From: Brachyhypopomus gauderio
Lineage: Eukaryota > Chordata > Actinopteri > Gymnotiformes > Hypopomidae
DNA: 64,000 nt
Assembly: GCF_052324685.1 (NCBI RefSeq)
Contig: NC_135211.1
Span: forward strand, 11,336,414-11,400,413
Reading direction: 5' to 3'
Part shown: one piece after another, positions 40,800-56,300 of the stretch
Layout: every line of letters begins with the position of its first letter
Position numbering within the stretch: the stretch's first letter is position 1
Program-made: the position numbers and the translations under genes
Notes under the pieces: generated by a model
What the model saw: the letters and a program-made list of their open reading frames with translations, nothing else
What the model was told of the DNA's origin: nothing
Databases searched by the model: none

Positions 40800-43700
40800 T
40801 GTAACTAGTTGGATCTTCAAAAGTAGTTGCTAAGCTTAAAAAACAGCAAGGACTGAAAAAAATCCCCAAACTGTCAACTACTGAACATGTGATAAACTTG
40901 ATACATAAACGGATATAAGTGAGAACGGGGTTTCTTCCGGGGGTCCTCCAACTGTTCGTCTATCACTCCATTCATTTCTAATCCATCGTTGATAATCGAT
41001 CTTTTCATCCGTCTGCTATCACCATCTCTTGATTTATAACGGTATGGGCGCACTGAGTTCTGGCCGAGTACTGCCATGTTGATCTCATGTGTTTATCTCT
41101 GAGCGGACTTTATGTGCTTTTCCGCTATACCGTCCTGTATTCTGTTGGCTCTGTCTCCGCTTCAACCACCTCTGGTTAGTTTGTTTTATTGGACTGATAT
41201 TTAATACGTTTTGAACTGTTCACTTGTTCATGATTTCGTTTAATCACTGTGTTTTGTATCCACTCTCTGTTTTTTTCTACTACGGCTCCGGATTGGAGCG
41301 TCCTGTTCCAAATAAACCAAATAAATATCTGCGAGCGCGTGCTTCTTGTCCTATATGATACATATTACCTACGTGACGTTTGCACAATAGACCTCCTCAA
41401 ACGAAAGAGACCCAACCTCGGTGGTTGTTCAGTTGTTCTCTAGATGTTTGACACCATCTCAACTCTGGAACGTGTGCGATGAGGGTTCCAAGCAGGGCCG
41501 GAGTGGCCCCTTTTTCAACCCGGGAGTTTCAGGCCCAAATCCGCCTCAAAATAATTTTTCCGTCCCAATCGGCCCAAACTAGAGATTGACATTGACCCAT
41601 CGGGAATCCTCCCGAATCTCCCGATTAGCCACTCCGGCTCTGGTTCCAAGAAGAAATAAGATGTGTCTTAAGACAATTGGCTAAGAATAATAAAACATAT
41701 AACAAAATAAAATAATAAAAACATATGTATGATTGGTGTTCTTATCGGGAGAGGAGATACAGTGGACTGGATCTAGGGGTAATCGAAAAGTACAGGTAAA
41801 TTCTAACTTTGGGGGTGGGGGGGCGACACACAGATAATGAACAAAAAGCCAGTGTTCAGACTGAGGGTCACAGACAGAGAATTATAAAGGACATTGTTCA
41901 CTGATCATTTATCATTTATCTCCTACCCAACGTCTCCTAGTTTAGGAAGGCAAAAGTTCAAAATCCGGACAAACGCTACTTACCTAAACAGCAAAACCCC
42001 GCAAAGCAGACAGGGGAGCTGACAGTGTTGAACAGCTGGACGGTCCGACCAAGGGTCTGAAAACTAAAATCAAATTTGACTTAAGCAAAAAATACTTAAT
42101 TAAATCTTCATTAAATTTAAAATCGCTGCTCTGTAGTCTATGCTGTAATTTTTCTGAATACGTTCTTTTGGGGGTTATGTTTCTATTGGCCATTCTTCAA
42201 AATAAAATAAAAATCAGAGGAAACACAAATAAAAAAAATAGAACACAAACTGAAATGTCAGTCACCCTCAAACCTGTTTGCAAAATAAGGAAGAAAATGA
42301 CAGCATCACAGCATTTCACAGTAATCAAATAAATGTGTTGGCCCTTCACTTAGTCTAAATAAATTTGTAATCAATTCATAGTCAAAAGTATTCAAAGAAG
42401 AATGTAATAAATGAAACCAGTTTTCTTTTATGTATATAAATAACCCGAGAGTCTTGAAAAGCTGCCCATGGATGCCGGTGCCAGTCATGGTGGTTGGTCC
42501 TATTCCTGAGAGGCAGCTACCAATATTGGTGGCACTCATGGTGGTTGGCGGCAGACGCTATGACATTCAATTGCACACACCAATGCTGATACCACCACAT
42601 CTCAAGCCAAGTTCTGTCACATCTTACTCACCCACTCACTCCAAAACATGCGACTGAGACGACTTAGGGCATCAGTGACACAGTACAAACTTAGACAGAT
42701 ATTACTTCATACTCTCTGTTTCTGTTCCTGAACTAACTGCTTTGGTATTGTTTACTTAGATGTTCTTGCATTCCTCTGCTTGGTGAATAGCTAGTGCATG
42801 TATGAAATGGTATGTACAAAATATGACACTGACCTTTTGAGGGACAGGATTTTATTTTGTACTTTTTATTGCGATTGATTTTATTGCGATCCTGTAAGGG
42901 GCCTGTGGCAGCACACAGTGCTTGTGGTGTCTCTTCATACGAACAAAGTGTGTAGTCTGTGTCCACTGTCATCGTGTGACCCATCCTGAGGGAAAGACAT
43001 TTCCTCCGTGTCTTGTATCCTGGCAAACTTACACAATTGGGTCTGTTACTGAAGTATCAGGTACTGTCATACATTCTACTGAAGCCCCTTCAGAGGGACA
43101 GTGTGGGGTGGGTCCCAGTCAAAGGGAGGGATTCATAACGGTAGATAAGCATGTAGCCATACAGTGAGACACAGCACTGACAAGTCAAGGTCAACATGAA
43201 AATATCTAATGGAAAGTACAGGAAGATGTTTGCCTGCTGCCTGTCATGAAACATGAGTACAAAAACAGGGCAAATACAAAACACGTCAAAAGAAGCACAA
43301 GTCATTGTCCTTCTGTGTGGGAACTGAAACCTTCAGTGTCTCTGGCCCACATAGATCATCTCTGAACCTCTGGGATCTTAAACAGCTTGGTTTAATGGGA
43401 CAGCGCTTAACATATAAGCTGCCATGCTGAACCATGCAGTATAATGTGCAGCTTCACTGGAGCACTCCTTGAAGAGCTCAGAGAGAGGGGACTGGGGACA
43501 GAGGGAGGGGACTGCAGGGACAGAGGGGACTGCAGGGACAATGGTGCAGATACTGCTGATACTTGCTACGATATCTACTTAGACCTATTCAACTAGAGAC
43601 CATGTAACAGTTATAAGGAACTGGGGAAATCAATTTGTATTGATAGCTCTGAAATGATGCCACATACCATCACGGAAAACAGCAACAAGATGTAGATATT

Positions 43701-44375
43701 GATGTGGAAAATGGTATAATGAAATCTGTTTATAAATCCCTTGTTGAAGCAGTTGTATAATGCTACATCCTGGTATAACCTCCACCCCCTCCAAGAGCAA
43801 GAACTGGTTATAAATCAGGCAAACCTCACTGGTACAAACTCCACTGTCAGAGCTTTAAAGGACGGCTGACGACAGGAACACTAATGCAGGGTGCCACTTT
43901 CTTCATGTCTGCCCCATACAGTCGTTGCCATCAGATTACAGTGATATAGCTCCTATTAAGTTTTGTATGGGCTTTATTCCAGTGGTTATAAATTAATTAG
44001 TAAGTAGTGAAACATTTTAATGGGAATCAGTGTTGTGGATGTGGGATTATACAATGCAGAGTGTCAGAGACAAATTTGCCATGTAATGATAACAATAGTT
44101 TTTAATTTGAATCTGATCTGATAGGCCGGCTGTCACTGAGTGACATGATACTCTTTTTACTACGACCAAACAAATTAGGCTACTGTGCTGGATTTAAACA
44201 ACCTTTTAGTATCTTATCCTATTCCTGGACATATTATACACAAGCTTCAGTATCTATTGAGTCCACTGCTATTGAAATCTGTTGGGAAGGGCCAAGTTGT
44301 TTATCGTTTTCATCTCTGTCTCTGTTGAAGAAACAATGAAGACAAGAAATCCCTAAGGGACAGATGTGATTACAT
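40800..44375. other. Spacer between the tandem trypsins with protease pseudogene debris
   Basis: Apart from the duplicated fragment at about 42.89-43.42 kb, this is non-coding. A 24-bp stretch at 42041-42064 (CTGGACGGTCCGACCAAGGG) differs by two bases from cda exon 1 and may be a remnant of it. The last 120 bp before 44375 match the trypsin A upstream region. Confidence 0.6.
42890..43420 (-). pseudogene. Eroded duplicate of the trypsin-like homologue (part of exon 3 and flanking introns)
   Basis: Three pieces match the gene at 33.75-36.77 kb in order and orientation. 42900-42990 corresponds to exon 3: minus-strand RMGHTMTVDTDYTLCSYEET against [20 protein letters not shown]. 43089-43192 is almost identical to 35397-35500 (CAGAGGGACAGTGTGGGGTG and onward). 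43320-43390 matches 36392-36470. Coding exon 2, which should lie between the last two pieces, is missing, and no exons 4 or 5 were found to the left. It is a dead fragment. Confidence 0.8.
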
Positions 44376-44461
44376 TATAAAAAGCAACGACATGGTTCCC
44401 AGGGTCACCAATGCAGGAGCACACCTGTTCGATTATTACACATCTGACCTGCGCTTGCCAA
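44376..44461 (+). promoter_or_regulatory. TATA box and non-coding exon 1 of trypsin B
   Basis: TATAAAA at 44376-44382 and a donor after 44461. It is homologous to the trypsin A block but with a 2-bp insertion (GAGCACACCTG for GAGCACCTG). The upstream ATG at 44411 opens a short frame that stops in exon 2 just before the main start. Confidence 0.75.
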
Positions 44462-44660
44462 GTGAGTACCAAACCTGGTATTACTATGACGATTATTTTT
44501 TCTTATAGGGTGGTAAAATAAAAAAGGTATGGGCTGTTTGACAGAACTGAATCAATGAACCCAGATCTACTTATTCATTTGGTAACATTTTAAAACGTTT
44601 GTAAAGACGCTGTAGTCGTATACCGTTAAATGTTTACTGCTTTGTTTCAGATTTTTTAAC

Positions 44661-46294
<1,634 letters not shown>

Positions 46295-49200
46295 TCTTGT
46301 GTGTGCAATAAAACAATACTGCTAGACAGAAGAGAGAAAGGGGGCTTCTTCAGTTTGTGTGTTGGTGGCTTAATCTTGGAGTTACTTTATGATTTGTTTA
46401 GAATAAAACAAATATTTAGGATAGTAACTATCAGTGAGATGTACATTTGCACTCGTATCCATGAGGTGGAGTTAGTGTAGCTAACCAGATTGTAAATCTA
46501 AGGAATTGTACCCTAGGGATTATTTGATGTAACCACCTGTACACTTGTCACAGACAATAAATTCAATTAAGATATTCAAAAGGAGCAGAGGCAAAGATGT
46601 ATATTAATTAGTCAATTTATAAATAATTCAAACAAATATCTGGAAGCCAAAGCAACCATTAACTAGTGCAAACAATGCTGGAAATTAGAAACAATAATCA
46701 ATGAATACAATGCTTTAATATTTAATCCAGTATTATTCAATCCTACTCAGTCAACAAGTCATGAGTGTGGCTATCAGTCACTGGCCACTGGCTAGATGAC
46801 TCCACTGGCTATAAGTCACTGGCTGGAGGACTCCTAGATAAGTATCCACAAAATAGCTGGCATTTATAATCTACTACAGGACTTAATAATGTTCTGGGAT
46901 TGTTTTTCCAATTGGCATCCTACCAATTTGCTGCTCACAGTGATCATTTTTAAATGTTTAATTTATATAAAATACTAAGATCATCCAGCATACTGTATGA
47001 AGTAATAGCTTTCTGTCCATCTTTATTTCAATATCTAGTCTAGCACTCACACACCCATACATGTACAAACGTCCCAGTGAAGATACTGATACAAACAGTT
47101 TAGGCACTAGACTAGTGATGTTCTTCGGTGTGGACAGAACAAATGACAGATTTTCATGTTTGCTACCAGGATGAAAACTACAGGAATAGACACAAATAGC
47201 TAGTTCAATGGATAGAGAACATTTGCAGATTTCACTGCTAATTACGCACATGCTCAAGCTATCCTGTAGTTAATATCAGTATGGCTTAACCTAACTTGGT
47301 GTAATTGGTTTGCTCCAAATTGAGCACATATATGTATATCTTGATGATATTGATCCAATATCTCCATTGCGACATACAGGCATATGTAGGCCTTGCATGT
47401 CTGAAGTCCCCTTGTGTTAGGGAGGGGAAAAGGGGAAGATATGCTGAACACCTTTTATAACAGAGAAAGACAAATCTCAGACTTGTTTTCTTAAATGAAT
47501 CTGGTTCTGATTCAAATCTGTGTCAACTCAGCGGTGATCAACTGCAGCCAGACACTCTGGGAGGGAATGAGAAATGTCTTCCTGTGCCTGGGACAACAGC
47601 TTTAACAATGGCCAAGGGTTGCCATGGAGATGTTATATGATCTCTATTCTATGCTCTGCAGGGCATTACACTATTAAAATTGTGAACAGTTGTGGAGATT
47701 GGAGAGATGAATGCTATGGGTGGGAATAGATACAGAAGGGTTAACATGTCTATTCTCAGTGGCGCCCTCTGATGGTGAGCAGTAAACAGGATCTTGCTAG
47801 TTTTCTCCTGATGCAAACAGATCTACCAGCACTGTTTCCAAATCTCTTTCACCACTGCATTTTCATTCTCTGTAAAGTGCCATTCAATGGTAAATATGGA
47901 AAGAAACAGAAATGCTTCTGAATTCCATTCAGACGGTTAGCTTTCACACCCACTCTACCAACAGGCTGGTACCGACAGACCCAGATACAATACACACTTG
48001 TTTGGCATCAACACAGTCTTTCTGTTTAGTTTGAAACCTCATTTCGCTAGGTGCTCTGTCAGCATTGCTAATTGCCGTGGCAGGCATTACATAAAGCGAA
48101 TACCCCTTCTGTATAACCCCTTTCCAAAATAAAGATAGAAACCTTAAGTTATTATACGAGTTTCAAAATACAGCTCAGTAGTCATGCAATACAGTTGATC
48201 ATGCTACAGGCGAATTAGCCTGACTACCTGACATAGTTCGTCTAACAGAAATGTTTACATTTATGGCTAAGATTTATCCATTGCTTTGGCAAACCTTGCT
48301 GAATATTGCGAGATATTCATTTAAAGGTAATTTAAGCTTTTAATTTAAGTATGCCACAATGTCTATCTCACCCAGAGACCGTATATATACACGGGCTGCT
48401 ATAGGCCAGCCCACATATTGGAAATCAGACATTTAATTGGTCAGATTATCTGTCAATTAGTTAGACTTGCATCACAGAACCATTTGAAGTATCTCCTGGG
48501 CACATCGCCAGACATCCACATTATAGTGATTCAGATTATTCAGCATCTGGCGACGGCCATATGTGGCCAATTTAGCAGACTAAATATTGTCCAAAATGAT
48601 GTGGCGAGCGTCTGAAGAGAAGCAAGAAGAAATTTACGAATGCCTCTGTGATTCTGCGTCATCTCGTTGTTTAGCTGACTGTACTGACTCATGTCTGTTG
48701 GCCTGCATGGTGGAATATGGTTTCTGAGGCACACGCAGGAGTGCATCTGCTGTGGGGAGTTATGGAAAGCAAAGTTTGAAAGAGAACTGTCTGTTTCTGG
48801 CGACACTCGTGTTTGTGTTGGCCTATGGCCAAAGCAACAACCTTCAGATGCTTATTAAATGTTATTTTACCCTGCAAACAGATGGTAAATGATTATGCTC
48901 TTGATATCACTGGCGGCAGACTGCAGTATTTGCATTTACCTAAACTGGTGGAAAAGAGTGAAATATCCCTTGTTCTCTCTTCGAATCCGCTTTGTCACTG
49001 TCCTGTGAAATTAAAAGGTGTTGAACATAAAAACTGGCCTAAACCCTTGTTAGACAACAGATTCTTATCGGATTATAAAAATGCGAACCGTTGGCTTTTT
49101 TTTTGCAGAGATCGTCTCAAAAACATCTTGAAAAGCACAAGTCGTTTCAAAATGATCCAAAACGTTACCGTCGTTGCTTGACCGTCGTCGTTCAGTGACC

Positions 49201-49437
49201 TTTCATCTGCAGCGCGGTGTGGATACGGTTGGCCATCCGGCCGGACAGTTGCGCAAGATCCGAGCATGAAGGCGCAGCGGGAAAGGGGTGGGATGGGTGT
49301 GTTGGGTGGGATGGACGATCCCCACATCGCGATTGGCTACATGTCAACACCAGAAACGTCTAAAAGGCTGCCGACTAGTAATCATTAAGATAAGTTTCAA
49401 TAAGATCCAACACACATTTAAAAACACGTATAGTAAA
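46295..49437. other. Intergenic region between trypsin B and cda
   Basis: AT-rich and without recognisable exons on either strand. The last few hundred bases (49190-49437) are GC-richer and should contain the cda promoter. No clear transposon body was identified. Confidence 0.6.
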
Positions 49438-51694
<2,257 letters not shown>

Positions 51695-53351
51695 CCATCT
51701 GCGAAATGAACGTTGATGGAGAAATAACAGCGATCAGAGAGAAGCAGCCTATCACAGTCCGGCTTTTTAAGAGACGCAAAAAAGTAACGTCTTGAATCAA
51801 AAATTCTCTACTTCAGACTGGACTTAGATATACAGTAAACATCCATACCACTTCCGTTTCAGTTATACTGTGCGATGTAAAATGGGAATGATGAATGCTT
51901 TGGGGCTAATGAGCATGGCATTAAGTCATAAATGCGAACTGTATTTAGGGATAAAGAGATTACTGTGTGTTACAAGATGTAAATACAAATTTCTATTTAA
52001 ATTTCTATTGCTATTTAAGAGATAACCTGTTGTGTTTTAGAAAAACGTGAATTCCTCCAAGTATCTCAAATTTGGATCCATTTCTTTAGGAATATTATAT
52101 AATGTTATATGGTTTAAAGTTCTTTAATAAGACTAAACAACCGTAGCCTTTCTGTAAACTTTATTTAATATTCTTTTGGGAAACATGGCTCAAACAATGC
52201 AACATCTTATAAATAAAACATTTTTTAAATAGAGAGGATGTACGTGTTTAACACCCTAAAGTTGTTGATTTTCATACATGGTTGAGTAGTAGTAATTTAG
52301 ATGCAATACAGTCAAAAATCATTGTGTGAACACACTTGCACTCAAGTCTTTTCTTAAAGAAGACATCACATGCACAGACAGTAGAAAAAGCTGTCAAAGT
52401 GCAACATGGGAGTAGAAAAGGTGCCTAAAATAAGAAATCTAAGGGTTTAAGGACAGGTGACATGCTAGCAAAGAGTCAAGTCTCTCAAACAAAACATCAA
52501 GGCAACTGTGACATTTCTATTCATGCAAGAACATACATATCTTACTAAGGAGGAAAGTAAAGGTGTTAAGGGCTTTAGTGATTCAAAGATTAGTTAAGCA
52601 GTGATCAGTTTTGAACACCTCTAAGACACTGACAATAAATTTGCCAGCACACTTTCTACAATAGCTTTTCCCTGACCAGCTAGAAACTCGTATTAACAGC
52701 ATGATTCTCAGGGAAATGGACACACCCATTACTACACATTGCACCCTTCATTCATTTTATAGGTGAGGTGATTTAGTATTATTAATGGCTTGTAGTTAAA
52801 ACACAAGGAGTCATCTCCTGCATTTTTTTAAACTACCTACCAAGACCATTAATCCATCTTTATTCAGAGGGTATCCCAAATGTAGAGTTTGTGGATCCAC
52901 TTTGTTACACAGTTCAAAGACTATAGTATGAATAGGAAGGAACTGCTTCTAAAACACTTCCCACAGGTCCAGAAATAAACATGAAAAATACACTCGGAGA
53001 ATTCACATGGCTTTCTCCTCCCCCCTATCTGGCCAAACCTGTTTAAGACACTAGATCCTACAGCCTAAAGCAGCAGTTTTAAATAAGGTCTATGGCAATT
53101 AAACTGGTTGGTGGTGAAGCACCTGCTATAACAGCAAAATGCACACGCAGTGCCTGGACGAAGCTCTCAAAGGACTCAGTGCATAACCCAGTAAAACAGT
53201 AACAAAGCCTGACACACCTTACACAGAGTAAACCGTCGGCCATCTCCCAGACATTAATAATGCCTGCTATACACGATCATAAACTCCCGCTGGGGGTGTG
53301 CATGCAGGACAGAGGCACGTGCGTCCCAGTCCCGAGATCTCGCCGGTCCGC
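51695..53351. other. Convergent 3' region of cda and dnajc16
   Basis: Contains the cda 3' UTR on the plus strand and the dnajc16 3' UTR on the minus strand. TTTATT at 52160-52165 is an AATAAA signal for dnajc16, implying a 3' UTR of about 1.2 kb. A plus-strand AATAAA near 52212 could serve cda, in which case the two transcripts would overlap. No coding sequence was recognised. Confidence 0.55.
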
Positions 53352-56300
53352 TCACTTCGGCAGGGCCCCCAGGTCGGGCCAGGACGGGACGTAGTACCTA
53401 GGCAGGGTGCCTTCCATCAGCCTCTCCATCCAAAGCCCCAGCCGGTTGAGCTTGTGCTGGACGGGCGGCGTGGAGGACGCCCGCGGCCGGGACGCGCCCT
53501 TTGACCTCGCCCTCACACCTGTCCGAGGATCTCCGACGTCCTCTTCAGAAGACCTGCCGGCATCCTCCTTCTCCCCCTCCAACACGGGTCGGAAGAGGCA
53601 GAAGTATTTCTTGTGGCCGTTGAGGGCCAGCACGTAGCCAGTGTAGTCCAGCTGGCGGGAGGACACACCCTTGTTGTCCTCCTCGTCCGAGGTCCTGTTG
53701 CCGAGGGGCATGGCCAGAAGCGTGTCCATCCACACTCGGTGCTTGTCCACGTTTAAGAAAGAGTAGTGAACAGTAGGAGACCTAATGTGGGATGTACAAT
53801 AAGGAGCGGACAGGTTTTATGAACAAAGTGGGAGGAGTTTACTTAATCTGCAGTCACAAATATGCAACACTGGTGGAACTAAATCTAGGCAAAATGAAAA
53901 AAGTGTCATGGTAACTAATTTTACCACTATGAAATTTCAGTAGCCTATCAAGCACAGTAAAGTAAATAAATGATTACATCAAAAAGCCAATTTGCCATCA
54001 CAAGTGTCCTCAAACTTATAAATACACTCACACACACACCCTAAGAAAGCGACCACTTTTTGAGCCATCACAAGTGTCCTCAAACTCAAATATATTCACA
54101 CACCCACACACTCTCACACACTCACCCTGAGAAAGAGAACACTTCTTTGGCGAACTTCTTCAGTAGAGCCTGTCTGGACGTATCCGTAACCACCAGCACC
54201 ACGTTAATGTGACCAGGCTTCAACTTCACCAGATTGCTGTTGTACGTCACGTCCGTCAACTCCGTCACCTCCACAAAGTTCTTCTTAGATGGATGGCTGG
54301 AGAGGAAACATATGGCATCTGTGGTGGAGCGGTCACATACTACTAAAGCATCAGTCCACAGTGCAGACATCAATAACTGTTGGTTAATAACAGAATATAT
54401 TTGCTTTATATAATCCTCGTGTAACTTTTGCCCTCCATTTCATTCATTTGTAATGTAAAAGTCTGTTTTAAGTCTGAGGGCTAAAGTCTGTTCTACCTGG
54501 CCTTGTTTTCTGCATTTGGCGAGTTCTCCGCAGGCTTGGAGGACTTGTTAGCCTTTGGCCTGGCTGGCTTCTCCTCACCGGAGTCACTGCGGGTTAAATG
54601 TGAAGTCAAAGCTGTTCCACAGAGTCTCACACTAAGCCCAACACGACCCCAAACAGAACACCCCCCAACACGACCCCTAACAGAACACCCCCCAACACGA
54701 CCCCTAACAGAACACCCCCCAACATGACCCCTAACAGAACACCCCCCAACACGACCCCTAACAGAACACCCCCCAACACGACCCCTAACAGAACACCCCC
54801 CAACACGACCCCTAACAGAACACCCCAGCTGTTTCCCAGCTCCTACCTGAACGCCTGAATGACAACGGTGCCAAACAGGATGAAGAGGGCGGAGAAGACG
54901 AGAGACATGATGGGCATCATCTCGCGCCTACAGCATGGGGCGGGAAGGGGCAGATAGGGGGCGGGACAGGGGGCGGGACAGGGGGCGCACACACAAACAC
55001 ACACGTGGGGGCTTTAAAGCTTTCAAGATGTTTATGTGACAGCTGTGATCAACCTGATTCAAATCAGGAACATAAGGACACAACGACATCAGCGAATTTC
55101 AGCATGTTTAGCGTGCTTTTAGCTCAGCTTCCTAATGGAGTTTTGCTTTTTTAAGTGTCTGAAACACTGGATCTGTGCGCTTACCAGTTTGAGTGGAGGA
55201 CGTCCCAGTACATTTGAGAGAGGTAATTGTAAGCAGAATTCAGCCACTGAACAAGAAAAATCTGTAAACGAAGGACACGAGGACAATCAATCGCAGCCAT
55301 CTAGTTCGGCCGCCATGTATGGACATGGCGTTCAGGTTAGGGCGGATGAGTGCAGCACAATGAAAGGTCCGGCGGACTCAGCCTGGCGGCGCTCTTACAG
55401 AGGCGAACTCGTTGTTGAGCTCAGGCAGCGTGGCGTCGTAACTGAGGTAGGCGGGGTCTCTCTGCAGGAGCTCCAGCTGCTTGTGGAGGCGGTGCTTATC
55501 CTCGTCACTCCCATTCCAGCCGCCAGTCACTGTCCGGTACAGCACACGGCCCGTTGGGCTCCGCCTCTCCAGAATGATCACCTGGTAGTCAGGCAAGCAG
55601 TGCCCGTGGAGAAAAATGAACACACACATAAACACAAGAAAACAAGGAGTGAGACATGCCCATGACATGTAAACATTATGGGGCGAGAGAGAGAGAGAGA
55701 CTAACCTGTGGAGGGCTCAAGTCCTCCTTATTAAGAAGAATATCGCAGAGAGCTTTCTGCTGCCTCTGGTAGACATAGGCAAATTTCAAAATCTCTTTAC
55801 TGTTCGAGGACGCAAAGTCATAGAAGGCGGAGTTCACAGAGACAAAAGACTCCTCATCCCCCGTGATCAGCAACACGCAATACCTGAACGGAAGCACGAA
55901 ACATACATCAGTCTCCTCTGAGATGCAAGGACCCGTTTAAAAAGTCCTTTTCACTTTAAAAAAAACACTATTCACAGCATTTCAAAAGCCTTTTCAAAGG
56001 CACTGATCTCTAAGTGGAATTTAGGCCTTCATATAACTACAAGCATCAGCTAGGCCAAGAAGTTCTCACTCGAAGTTCTTGCTCAAAAGCAACAAAAGGC
56101 ACTTTGAAGAAGTCAGGGTGCTCAGGTATATGGCAAAGCGGAGATTTGTTATGCAATCTAAAAGCACAGAAATCCGATCTCCTCACTCCGGAGGCGGAGG
56201 TGGAGACGGAGATGCAGCTTCTCACTTCCGGCGCCGATGGAACTGCTTGACCGGACACAGCTCGTCGAAGAGCTTCTGGCTACCCAGCCGCGGCACCAGC

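Noticed and set aside
55135-55665. 176-codon plus-strand frame overlapping dnajc16 exons
   Set aside because: It is antisense to two well-supported dnajc16 exons and an intron. The coding signal is on the minus strand.
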